From Methylomonas lenta (GTDB lineage: Bacteria; Pseudomonadota; Gammaproteobacteria; Methylococcales; Methylomonadaceae), in contig NZ_LUUI01000095.1 of NCBI RefSeq assembly GCF_001644015.1, positions 62,001 to 126,000 of the forward strand: a DNA stretch of 64,000 bases, read 5' to 3'. The notes beneath the pieces were generated by a model. That model made no database searches and had not been told where the DNA came from. It saw only the letters and a program-made list of their open reading frames with translations. A program made the translations under genes and the position numbers. Below, piece by piece: positions 1 to 7,893 of the stretch (position 1 is its first letter; the number at the start of each line of letters is the position of its first letter).

Positions 1-260
1 AGCAGCGTAGTGCGCGCTTTATTTGCCTGATGGTTTACCTGCGCCACGCCAATGATCCGACGCCTATCATCGCTCAAGGTGTCTGGGAAGGTCGTATCCT
101 GATGCAAGCAATGGGGAGCAACGGTTTTGGGTACGACCCGGTATTCTGGCTATCTGATTATCAATGCTCTTCCGCACAATTGGCGCCCGAGGTTAAAAAC
201 AGCTTAAGTCATCGTGGTCAAGCCTTGCGCATACTCAGTCAACAACTCGCTGGTCGTTGA
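1..260 (+). CDS. rdgB: RdgB/HAM1-type dITP/XTP pyrophosphatase (3' part)
   Basis: This is the C-terminal part of a non-canonical purine NTP pyrophosphatase, which hydrolyses dITP, ITP and XTP to monophosphates and keeps deaminated purines out of DNA and RNA. The frame is open from base 3 (residues QRSARFICLMVYLRH), so the gene starts before the window. The C-terminal family motifs are visible: GSNGFGYDPVF, the AQLAPEVKNSLSHRGQAL segment with the conserved Ser-His-Arg, and a short helical tail. About 85 residues are present of the usual 195-200. The stop codon overlaps the TTG start of the next gene (TTGA), which implies translational coupling. Confidence 0.93.
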   Translation, partial: QRSARFICLMVYLRHANDPTPIIAQGVWEGRILMQAMGSNGFGYDPVFWLSDYQCSSAQLAPEVKNSLSHRGQALRILSQQLAGR

Positions 261-1321
261 ACGCTACATTAGCTCATGTTGCCGGACAATTCGTCGCCGG
301 CCAAGCCCTGCAGGCCATTACGCCGCTTGGTAATGGGCTGATTAACGATACCTTTCTGGTTAAAGCTGCTGCGGACAGTTTTGTGTTGCAGCGCATCAAT
401 CCCCATGTATTTCCAGATCCACAACAAGTGATGCACAACCTGGATCAGTTGGGACAGCACATCCAGCAAAAGTCAGCTGGTGTTGTGCAATTAAAGATAC
501 CAGCGATTATCCCTACCTTGGGAGGTCAGCCGTTTTTTCGGGATGAAAATCGGCAGGCTTGGCGTGCATTACAATTGATTAGCCCGGCTGAAAGTCGTGA
601 GCGCATCCAAAATGTCGATGAAGCGGCGCAAATTGGGTTTGCTTTGGCCCATTTTCATCGCCTCTGCAGCGATTTGTCGCCTAATTTATTGTACGACACG
701 CTGCCGGGTTTTCACATCACGCCCGATTATTATCATCAATATCAGCTATTACTGGAAAAGCCGTTACTGGTGAGCATCGACAGCGCATTTCGCCAATGCC
801 AGGCTTATATTGAGGCTCATTTTGCAAAGATCGATGTGCTTGAACAGGCCAGGCAAAATGGCCAATTGCGTGAGCGGGTGATACATGGCGACCCTAAACT
901 CAATAATTTTTTATTTAGGCCAGACACTGATCGGGTAATCAGCTTGATTGATCTGGATACCGTCAAGCCGGGCTTGGTGCATTACGACATAGGCGATTGT
1001 TTGCGCTCGTGTTGCCATGATAAAAAAAACAACCATTTTGATCTGGAACGCTGCCAACTTATTTTGAAAAGCTATCTGCAAGAGGCGGGGAGTTTTTTCA
1101 ATGCCAATGATTACGACTATCTGTATCATGCAATCTGGCTGATCCCTTTTGAATTGGGTTTGCGATTTTTTAACGATTATCTGGCCGGAAATGTTTATTT
1201 CAAAGTTTGTGAACCGCAGCAAAACCTTAAGCGTACTTTGGCACAATTCGCTTTATGCGGCAGCATCCATCAACAACAACAGGCATTGCTTGCCAGCATT
1301 AAGCGTTTACAGCAGCTATAA
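257..1321 (+). CDS. Aminoglycoside phosphotransferase-family kinase
   Basis: This 354-residue protein has the protein-kinase-like fold of the APH/choline kinase family. The N-terminal lobe has a glycine-containing loop (PLGNGLINDTF) followed by FVLQRIN, which carries the residues expected near the ATP-binding beta strands. The catalytic loop is HGDPKLNNFLF near residue 215, and the metal-binding motif is the downstream LIDLDTVKPG. The order NDTF, FVLQRIN, VF and VMHNL resembles N-acetylhexosamine 1-kinase (NahK)-type sugar kinases, so a sugar or sugar derivative is a plausible substrate, but that is inference. The start is a TTG inside the rdgB stop (TTGA). The gap of about 280 bases downstream shows no clear terminator. 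Confidence 0.85.
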   Translation: MNATLAHVAGQFVAGQALQAITPLGNGLINDTFLVKAAADSFVLQRINPHVFPDPQQVMHNLDQLGQHIQQKSAGVVQLKIPAIIPTLGGQPFFRDENRQAWRALQLISPAESRERIQNVDEAAQIGFALAHFHRLCSDLSPNLLYDTLPGFHITPDYYHQYQLLLEKPLLVSIDSAFRQCQAYIEAHFAKIDVLEQARQNGQLRERVIHGDPKLNNFLFRPDTDRVISLIDLDTVKPGLVHYDIGDCLRSCCHDKKNNHFDLERCQLILKSYLQEAGSFFNANDYDYLYHAIWLIPFELGLRFFNDYLAGNVYFKVCEPQQNLKRTLAQFALCGSIHQQQQALLASIKRLQQL

Positions 1322-1599
1322 CTATGTTTGCGCCTGAAACCCAGTAAAACACTGTTAGATTTGACAAAACGACATCTGCAGGAACATTATCAAACATCCT
1401 AGTAAGCTGATTTCAACGTAGAGTTTACGAAAAACACGAAGAGCAGTCGCTGTTTACAGATTAATCTCTGTGGTTTTTGCTGCCGAATTTAGAATGACCA
1501 AAAGCACTCAATAAGGCGATTTTCTGCAAAATAAGATTGAAAGTCTAGATTAAATGTAATCGCTCCCGAACAATAATTAGAAATTATGGAGATAGCATC

Positions 1600-2130
1600 A
1601 TGATGGCCATACATTCCACATCTTCACTGTCCGTTTCAATTCCAAGTATAGACTCGGTGTTACTGAATAAAATCATCGATGGCTGCTTCGAAAAGGCGCG
1701 GGATGATTATCGAGTCAACCGATTTTTTAACAACAATTCTTTATCAGAGCAAACCAAGCCACTGAAAGACTTTGTAAAGCTGGTGCTTAACGGTGCTAAA
1801 GGTGAAGCGCTGACAGAGGCGTTGGAGGCATACTTTACCGCTGCATTTGCCAGAAGCAACGCTAAGCCTAGCCTGGTTACCGGTAACGATTTTGTGTTCT
1901 TGCTAGATGTGGTGGGTGGTCGCGATCTGCAGGTCATAACGCCGCTTTGCCCATGTCACCACTTTTTACTGAAACTGGAGCCGAACGACGATAACTATGA
2001 TGTGATGATGGAGCATTTGCAGGCAACACTGAATGAATTAAGCCTTGATAAGCCGTTGGCAGATCAAATTTTAGCCTTTGCAGAAAGTGGCCGAGAAAGT
2101 GCGCTGGGCAGGCAAGAGCCTGTAAGCTAG
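1600..2130 (+). CDS. Divergent group I truncated-haemoglobin-like protein
   Basis: A 176-residue soluble protein, longer than the usual 120-residue truncated globin. Residues from about 18 to 60 (LLNKIIDGCFEKARDDYRVNRFF, broken by a short acidic linker from the next helix) read like helices A-C of a truncated globin, and the end (NYDVMMEHLQATLNEL) like helices G-H. A Cys-Pro-Cys-His-His cluster near residues 119-123 sits about where the proximal helix should be. I cannot assign the haem-ligating histidine with confidence. The ATG at 1600 follows a GGAG ribosome site (TATGGAGATAGCATC) at good spacing; a second ATG follows directly. A hairpin terminator lies just downstream. The family call is moderate; a globin-fold protein without haem is possible. 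Confidence 0.55.
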   Translation: MMAIHSTSSLSVSIPSIDSVLLNKIIDGCFEKARDDYRVNRFFNNNSLSEQTKPLKDFVKLVLNGAKGEALTEALEAYFTAAFARSNAKPSLVTGNDFVFLLDVVGGRDLQVITPLCPCHHFLLKLEPNDDNYDVMMEHLQATLNELSLDKPLADQILAFAESGRESALGRQEPVS

Positions 2131-2169
2131 CGAGTCAATCATTATGTGGTTTGGACAATAGTCTCAATA

Positions 2170-2203
2170 AAAAAGGCGCACTGTAAACACAGTGCGCCTT
2201 TTT
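2170..2203. terminator. Bidirectional rho-independent terminator
   Basis: A perfect 14-base stem (AAAAAGGCGCACTG at 2170-2183, pairing with 2190-2203) with a six-base loop, ending in a T run on the plus strand and, by symmetry, on the minus strand. It lies between the convergent globin-like gene and the peroxiredoxin gene and should serve both. Confidence 0.9.
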
Positions 2204-2221
2204 AGTCAGATCAGCAAAAGA

Positions 2222-2824
2222 TTACAATTTATCGGCATTTTTGCTCAGATACTCTGCAACGCCTGCTGGGCTGGCATTCATACCGGAGTCTCCTTTATTC
2301 CAGCCGGCAGGGCAGACTTCGCCATGCTCTTCGTGGAATTGCAGGGCGTCTATCATGCGCAGCATTTCGTCGATGTTGCGACCCAGAGGCAGGTCGTTAA
2401 CCACTTGGTGGCGAACCATACCGTTTTTGTCGATCAAAAAGCTGCCACGGAAGGCAACACCAATTGAAGACTCGACATCATAGTCCTGGCAAATGCTATG
2501 TGTGATGTCGGCAGCCAAAGTGTAGCGGACTGCGCCGATACCGCCTTGATTAACAGGGGTGTTACGCCAGGCGTTGTGGGTGAAATGTGAGTCAATCGAG
2601 ACACCAATCACTTCTACGCCACGGCTTTTGAATTCGTCGATACGGTGATCGAAGGCAATCAATTCGCTTGGGCAGACGAAGGTGAAATCCAGTGGATAAA
2701 AGAAAATCACAGCATATTTGCCGCGAGTTGCTCCGGAAAAACTGAATGAATCCACAATCTGACCATCGCCCAAAACTGCTGGTACTGTAAAATCGGGTGC
2801 TTGCTTGCCTACTAAAACGCTCAT
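2222..2824 (-). CDS. Typical 2-Cys peroxiredoxin (AhpC/Prx1 class)
   Basis: A 200-residue cytosolic thiol peroxidase that reduces hydrogen peroxide and organic hydroperoxides. The peroxidatic cysteine is Cys51 in DFTFVCPSE, with the family residues Pro44 and Thr48 upstream. The resolving cysteine lies in the C-terminal GEVCPAGW motif near residue 171, followed by the long tail of the eukaryotic-like Prx1 group (NADKL end). Length is normal. The ATG is preceded by TTTGGAG. It is a single gene convergent with the globin-like gene; a reductase partner (ahpF or a thioredoxin reductase) is not in the window, so the electron donor is unknown. Confidence 0.93.
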   Translation of the reverse strand: MSVLVGKQAPDFTVPAVLGDGQIVDSFSFSGATRGKYAVIFFYPLDFTFVCPSELIAFDHRIDEFKSRGVEVIGVSIDSHFTHNAWRNTPVNQGGIGAVRYTLAADITHSICQDYDVESSIGVAFRGSFLIDKNGMVRHQVVNDLPLGRNIDEMLRMIDALQFHEEHGEVCPAGWNKGDSGMNASPAGVAEYLSKNADKL

Positions 2825-3068
2825 TGCTTTTACTCCAAAGTTATTTATAAAACAGAAGGTTATGAGTGTATCTGCGCCTATTTAATAAGGGCTGATTATT
2901 ATTCTACACTAAATTTGTCGTGAATCCTCTAGCATTCCTGGTAAATTTTACTTGCGCAACTGATAAATTCACGTTAATTTGTAGTCCAACGCTTACATGA
3001 CTAACGGACGGTGTTGGACTTGACCAGGATTATCTTGTGGGCTTTTGTTAAATATAGGTTGATGACAG

Positions 3069-3581
3069 ATGGCAAAAGTTAAACATGTTACAGAACCCGA
3101 TTCATTTGGTTTTCAGGTTCGCATTGTTAGGCGAGGCAAAGAGAGCAGTCGCTATTTTTCACATAAATTATGGGGCAGCAAAGTTAAGTCTTTGAAAGCC
3201 GCTATTACTTGGCGCGATCAAATGTTGGTGGCGTTAAAAGGCAGCAGAACGCGTTTTTTAAAGCCGCCTAAAAACAAAACCACCACCGGTGTAACTGGTG
3301 TGTCCAGGACTATCAAGTTTGATCATCGTAAAGATAAAAGTTATCTGTGTTATACGGTGTTTTGGGTTAAGGATGGTAAGTCGCGTAATAAAACCTTCCA
3401 GGTTGGCAATGTGCAGACAGTTACCGCAGACGATGAATTGCATGCGTTTCGTACAGCAAGGCTTTTTCGTAGTTGTTATGAGGAGGCTATTGACCACGAC
3501 GCTAACTTTGACGATAGCAAATTTGCTAACTGGAAAAAATTACGACTTTACGAGAACGAAAATCTTAACGTCGTTACCTGA
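3069..3581 (+). CDS. Protein with two AP2-like DNA-binding domains
   Basis: A 170-residue basic protein with two repeats of an AP2-type pattern (three beta strands then a helix). The first runs from about residue 13 to 52 (GFQVRIVRRGKESSRYF, then a helix ending ITWRDQML). The second runs from about 75 to 130 (TGVTGVSRTIKFD, YTVFWVKDGKSRNKTF, then AFRTARLFR). In bacteria AP2 domains occur in phage HNH endonucleases, integrases and stand-alone proteins; here no nuclease or recombinase domain is visible. DNA binding is inferred from the fold. The gene is alone, with a TTGATGACAG context before the ATG and no strong ribosome site. A hairpin follows at 3615-3639. Confidence 0.6.
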   Translation: MAKVKHVTEPDSFGFQVRIVRRGKESSRYFSHKLWGSKVKSLKAAITWRDQMLVALKGSRTRFLKPPKNKTTTGVTGVSRTIKFDHRKDKSYLCYTVFWVKDGKSRNKTFQVGNVQTVTADDELHAFRTARLFRSCYEEAIDHDANFDDSKFANWKKLRLYENENLNVVT

Positions 3582-3614
3582 TTTTAGCTCGGTTAAGAGT
3601 TAATCGCTGAACAA

Positions 3615-3639
3615 GGGGCAAGGCGCTCTACCTTGCCCC
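3615..3639. terminator. Hairpin between convergent genes
   Basis: Perfect nine-base stem GGGGCAAGG (3615-3623) pairing with 3631-3639 across a seven-base loop. It separates the convergent AP2-like gene and nadC. There is no good T run on either strand, so it may be a weak or rho-assisted terminator. Confidence 0.55.
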
Positions 3640-3647
3640 CTGTTAAA

Positions 3648-4487
3648 TCAATCGGCGGCATTTTTCAGGTCTATGCGCATGGATAAGTCAATTGCCTGTA
3701 TGTTTTTAGTCAAGGCGCCTATCGAGATGTAATCGATGCCGGTTTCGGCAATTGCGCGTAGGGTTTCCAGGCTAATATTACCTGAAGCTTCCAGCTCGAC
3801 TTCGCCTTGGTTCATATTTACCGCCTGCTTAAGATCGGTCATAGAGAAATTGTCCAGCATGATGCGATCTGGTCTAGCGGCTAAGGCTTGTTCAAATTCG
3901 CTTAAAGACTCAACTTCGATTTCTACTAAAAGATCAGTCAATTCTCTCGCTCTACTGATGGCTAAACCGATGGAGCCGGCGGCCATGATGTGATTTTCCT
4001 TAATCAAAACCGCATCGAACAAGCCTATACGATGATTGACACAGCCTCCGCATTTGACAGCATATTTTTGTGCCAATCTTAATCCTGGCAGCGTTTTGCG
4101 GGTATCCAGAATTTTACAATCCGTGCCGATCAGGGCATTAGCGTATTGGCGGGCGGTTGTGGCTGTAGCCGATAGTGTTTGTAACAGGTTTAATGCAGTT
4201 CGTTCCCCGCTTAGTATGGCTCTGGCGGACCCGTAAAGTTGGCAGAGCAAAGTGTCGGCTGGGACATCGTCGCCTTCTTGGCAAAACCACTCTATGATGA
4301 TGTCTTGGTTCAATTGTTGAAAAACCGCATCAAACCAGGCACGGCCACATAGCACCATAGGTTCACGTGTTAGTACGCGAGCTGATGCTTGAGTGGTTTC
4401 TGGAATGATAGATGCCGTAATGTCGCCGCTGCCCATGTCTTCGGCAAGATAAGCGGCAATGTCTTCAGGGTTGGGTTGGGAGGTCAT
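3648..4487 (-). CDS. nadC: Nicotinate-nucleotide pyrophosphorylase (carboxylating)
   Basis: A 279-residue quinolinate phosphoribosyltransferase, which converts quinolinate and PRPP to nicotinate mononucleotide, CO2 and PPi in de novo NAD synthesis. Recognisable parts are the N-terminal DMGSGDITASIIP, SGERTALNLLQTLSATAT, the PRPP/quinolinate-binding DTRKTLPGLRLAQKYAV with CGGCVNHRIGL, and the end of the barrel with LEASGNISLETL and DYISIGALTK. Length fits the family (275-295). The ATG start aligns with the usual beginning. nadA and nadB are not in the window. It is transcribed on the same strand as the flippase upstream, 72 bases apart. Confidence 0.95.
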   Translation of the reverse strand: MTSQPNPEDIAAYLAEDMGSGDITASIIPETTQASARVLTREPMVLCGRAWFDAVFQQLNQDIIIEWFCQEGDDVPADTLLCQLYGSARAILSGERTALNLLQTLSATATTARQYANALIGTDCKILDTRKTLPGLRLAQKYAVKCGGCVNHRIGLFDAVLIKENHIMAAGSIGLAISRARELTDLLVEIEVESLSEFEQALAARPDRIMLDNFSMTDLKQAVNMNQGEVELEASGNISLETLRAIAETGIDYISIGALTKNIQAIDLSMRIDLKNAAD

Positions 4488-4559
4488 TAGTATGAAAGAA
4501 AAACATTAAACACAAAAATATTATAAACCAAGCCGGATGCGGCCATTGGCCACAAACCT

Positions 4560-6038
4560 TTATCTACTAGTCCGTCGTAAAAGTGGACGCAAATCGAACA
4601 CAGCCACTGCCAGCATATATAGCAATAACCCCAAGGTTCCGCTGAGCCAAACATTCCATTGATAGTTTTGTAATAGATACTGATTTCCAAAATACAGCGC
4701 TAATCCCAGGCCGATGTAGGCGAATATTTTACCCAATGGGTAGCTGACAGGGTAATAACGCTGCCCCAGTAACCAGGATAAAACGACCATAAATCCATAA
4801 CAGGCCAAAGTTGCCCAGGCCGAACCGACATAGCCCCATAACGGTATCCAGTATATGTTCAAGACTACCGTAATAGCAGCACCCGCTAGAGATACCCAGG
4901 CGCCGAGCCCTGTGCGATCGCTTAGTTTGTACCAAACGGATAAATTGACATAGATGCCCAAGCAAAGGTTGGCGAGTAATAAAATCGGAACCACGCTTAA
5001 CCCGGCACGAAACTCTTCGCCGATGAAATACTTAAACAAATCAATGTACAACATTACCAGCAAGAAAATGAACACGCCAGCGATCACAAAATACTGCATG
5101 ACCAGTGCATAGGCGCGTTTGGCATCGGCGCGACCGGCATAGGAAAAGAAAAACGGCTCACCGGCATAACGAAATGCCTGTACGAATAAGCTCATCAATA
5201 TGGATAATTTGTAGCAGGCACCGTAAATGCCCAGCATTTTCATGTTAGTGGGCAAATCGTAAGGCAGCATGACTTTTAAAATAGCTCTATCCAGCATTTC
5301 GTTGGTCATGCCGGCAAAACCAATAATCACCATTGGCAGCGAATACCGCCACATCGGTCCCAGGATAGTCAGATTAAGCTCTAGCGACACGGCTCGAAAC
5401 TGTGGCAGCAATAATAGTAACTTGCAGACGCTAGCGGCAAGATTAGATAAAAAGATGTAACCGACGCCCAAGTTAGGATCATAAATATCCGCGATAATCG
5501 AATCGGGATATAACGCCATTAGTTTTGGGCAAAGCAGCAGGAAAAACAGATTTAAAGCAATGGTGATAAAAATCTCTGTCAAGCGGATACCGGCAAAACG
5601 CCAAGCTTGATTTTCTGCACGTAAGCGAGCGAAAGGCAGGGCAGTCATTGCGTCAAGGGCCAGAATACAGGCAAACCACAACAGGTATTCAGGGTGATCG
5701 GGGTAATGCAATGCTGCGGCTAAAGGCTGTTGCCAATAAAAAATTGCTGCTACAAACAGCAGATTAATTAGCATTAAAAAGCTTAGCCCACTGCTGTAAA
5801 CAGCCTCGGTGGCATACTCAGGCTTTTGCCGAAAGCGGAAATAGCCTGTTTCCAAGCCAAATATTAAAAGTACCGCAAAAAAGCCGGCATAAGCATAAAA
5901 TTCAGATACCACGCCATATTCGCCGGCACTAAAAGTGTAAGTGTAAAGTGGTACTAGCAAATAATTCAAAAAGCGGCCGACAATGCTACTCAGACCATAA
6001 ATTGCAGTTTGGGATATAAGTTGACGTAACGAATTCAA
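4560..6038 (-). CDS. Polysaccharide-type flippase (MOP superfamily, Wzx-like)
   Basis: A 492-residue integral membrane protein with about 12-14 hydrophobic segments along its length. The N-terminus (QTAIYGLSSIVGRFLNYLLV then PLYTYTFSAGEYGVVSEFYA) is the typical start of polysaccharide biosynthesis/PST-family exporters, which flip lipid-linked sugar units across the inner membrane. No glycosyltransferase or polymerase genes flank it, so the substrate is unknown. The ATG start gives the expected amphipathic first helix. The gene stands alone between nadC and a regulator gene. Confidence 0.85.
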   Translation of the reverse strand: MNSLRQLISQTAIYGLSSIVGRFLNYLLVPLYTYTFSAGEYGVVSEFYAYAGFFAVLLIFGLETGYFRFRQKPEYATEAVYSSGLSFLMLINLLFVAAIFYWQQPLAAALHYPDHPEYLLWFACILALDAMTALPFARLRAENQAWRFAGIRLTEIFITIALNLFFLLLCPKLMALYPDSIIADIYDPNLGVGYIFLSNLAASVCKLLLLLPQFRAVSLELNLTILGPMWRYSLPMVIIGFAGMTNEMLDRAILKVMLPYDLPTNMKMLGIYGACYKLSILMSLFVQAFRYAGEPFFFSYAGRADAKRAYALVMQYFVIAGVFIFLLVMLYIDLFKYFIGEEFRAGLSVVPILLLANLCLGIYVNLSVWYKLSDRTGLGAWVSLAGAAITVVLNIYWIPLWGYVGSAWATLACYGFMVVLSWLLGQRYYPVSYPLGKIFAYIGLGLALYFGNQYLLQNYQWNVWLSGTLGLLLYMLAVAVFDLRPLLRRTSR

Positions 6039-6185
6039 GCGTGTGGCTTCCTGAGAAAGGGCGACGGGACAAATCGGGTCCCACGTACAAAAGCCTGCTA
6101 TTTTAGTCTGAATTGACCGATTTCTTTCGCTTCCACGAAAAGTTATCCGTTAAAGATGATAATTCTAGAAGAATCATTTCACCAC

Positions 6186-6204
6186 CGGGTTCACTAAGAA
6201 CCCG
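6186..6204. repeat. Short hairpin downstream of the AraC-type regulator
   Basis: CGGGTTC (6186-6192) pairs with GAACCCG (6198-6204) over a five-base loop. It follows the regulator stop (minus strand) by about 30 bases. No T run follows, so a terminator role is only a guess. Confidence 0.4.
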
Positions 6205-6235
6205 TGAGAAGTCTTGCCACTGACTAATGTCCGTC

Positions 6236-7189
6236 TTAGCTTTCCCGGGAAATATGCTTGGGCGAAACGCCGTAATACTTTATGAAGGCCGCGCTGAAAT
6301 TGCTTGCGTGTTGGTAGCCGACGGCCTCGGCCACAATATTGACCGGGCAACGACTGGATGCCAGTAGCTGGTAGGCCTTTTCCATTCTGATGTCTAGTAA
6401 CATGCCGTATGGGGTAGTGTTAAAACAGCGGTGGAATAGTTTTTTTAACTTGAACTGATTGGTGCCAACTCGCTTGCTAAGCATTTCTACGCTGGGTGGG
6501 TTTTTAAATTCTGCAGATAGAATCGCCCGCGCCCATTCGGTAATCCGTTTATCGGTTTGTGTGAGTTGCCCGGATGGCTGTCTGTCTTCTCCCAGTAAGT
6601 GCTCTAACTCGCAGGCTAATATTGTCATTACTTGGCCGCGTCTAAACAATGCTTGAGCTTTCACCGCCACAGTATGGTTTAACAAGCTATGTGCGGCAAT
6701 CACACTTACTGTTGAACTTGGCTGATAACTAATGACCTGCAGGTTAGTGTGTTTAAAAAACGCTGAGAAAGCACCTTCTCCGAAATGTCGCTCCAACCAG
6801 GTTTGGGTCATCGAAAATCGCAATTGGCTCACGGCCTGATTGCTTTGATACTGCCTAATGCCATCGCTGGCATTGATGGTGGTGATTGTGCTGTGACCGA
6901 ACTTGAAGTTGATCTGGTTGCCCTGGCTAGCATTGAAGATGGAATGCCCCGTCAAGCTCAGCGTTAAAACCATACGCGGCGCTGGTTCGGTCATTCGGCT
7001 AATTACCGCTAGATTCCGGTTAGGACTGAAATGGGTTTCTATTAAACTTAAATCGGGCTCAATTTTGAAAAGTTTTGAATGGCAGCGGCCTACCGTATTA
7101 GGCAAGGTTTGGATTTGACTATTGTCTTCTGGCAAAACATGCCACGGTAATTCATCGTTGTTGATACGCCATACGGCTGAATTCTGCAT
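6236..7189 (-). CDS. AraC-family transcriptional regulator
   Basis: A 317-residue protein with a C-terminal AraC/XylS double helix-turn-helix. The first helix pair is around SVEMLSKRVGTNQFKLKKLFH and the second around VNIVAEAVGYQHASNFSAAF with the signature end YYGVSPKHIS. The N-terminal 200 residues are a sensor-like domain without a clear cupin motif, resembling PchR-type regulators that respond to siderophores or other small ligands. No target operon is adjacent, so the regulon is unknown. The start is an ATG at 7189. Upstream lies a long non-coding segment that begins the accessory island. Confidence 0.88.
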   Translation of the reverse strand: MQNSAVWRINNDELPWHVLPEDNSQIQTLPNTVGRCHSKLFKIEPDLSLIETHFSPNRNLAVISRMTEPAPRMVLTLSLTGHSIFNASQGNQINFKFGHSTITTINASDGIRQYQSNQAVSQLRFSMTQTWLERHFGEGAFSAFFKHTNLQVISYQPSSTVSVIAAHSLLNHTVAVKAQALFRRGQVMTILACELEHLLGEDRQPSGQLTQTDKRITEWARAILSAEFKNPPSVEMLSKRVGTNQFKLKKLFHRCFNTTPYGMLLDIRMEKAYQLLASSRCPVNIVAEAVGYQHASNFSAAFIKYYGVSPKHISRES

Positions 7190-7893
7190 TTCGCGACCCC
7201 CGTTTACGAAATAAACGTTGTGTCATGCAAAAAACGCTCCGAAAATAAAATGTCGTAGAGTTTTGAGGTGACGTAGCGGATTACTGGCGATGCATAAATA
7301 AAACTAGGTTATTTGACATTGATTTTTGAATTGCAGACTGTGATATGCCGCAGTGAGTTTGTGCCATGCGTTTTCAACCCCAAATCCGCCACTTGTTCCG
7401 ATACGATTACGCCAGTAGTGAATGGCTGGTTTTGGAAGTGGCGAATTGTCGCAATCGACCCTAACCCGCCATACATCTATCTCCAAAGCGGCCGCATGCC
7501 CAAGTATCGATTTTAGGATTTCGCTTCTACGAAGCAGCCTTTCGTGGTCTCACACAATCGGCCACAAGCCGCCAGACGAAACAAAAGTGCCAATGGCAAA
7601 TGTCCTCACCAAAGCAGGCGTAGGGTGTAGTGAGTTTACGAACCGCACCAATCGCGAACGATGCGGTGCACGTTGTTTACCACATCCTACGGCCCTTACT
7701 GCATGCGAATTCCGATTTAAAAACTTCCACCGATTCCGTTACAAACCCGGCCAGATTTTGAACACCTGGGTATCGGCCATTTGCAGACATAAATATTGCC
7801 TATGATTTACAATAATAAGAAATGTATAAGTGAGTCTCTTCACTTCTGATCACTTTATATCAATATACCAACTTAATTTAAGCAAGATAATTT
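7190..7893. other. Non-coding island edge
   Basis: About 700 bases with no convincing gene. Short open frames occur here but lack family features, conserved starts or ribosome sites. The segment from about 7380 to 7490 is GC-richer and resembles other degenerate repeats in the window. A clearer repeat copy sits at 7617-7692. The last 100 bases are AT-rich and probably carry the promoter of the ATPase gene. Confidence 0.6.
7617..7692 (+). repeat. Dispersed repeat, copy 1
   Basis: A 76-base element starting GGCGTAGGGTGTAG and ending ACCACATCCTACG, so its ends are near-inverted (CGTAGG/CCTACG), with an internal pair GCACCAATCGCGA / GATGCGGTGC. Its reverse complement matches 12663-12722 over GGTAAACAAC, TGCAC, GGTTCGTA and CACCCTACG-like blocks. 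Repeats of this GTAGG(G/A)TG type are common in proteobacterial intergenic regions. Confidence 0.7.

Noticed and set aside
7304-7805. Several short open frames on both strands upstream of the first ATPase
   Set aside because: They overlap each other and the repeat copy, lack family features and differ from real genes in composition.
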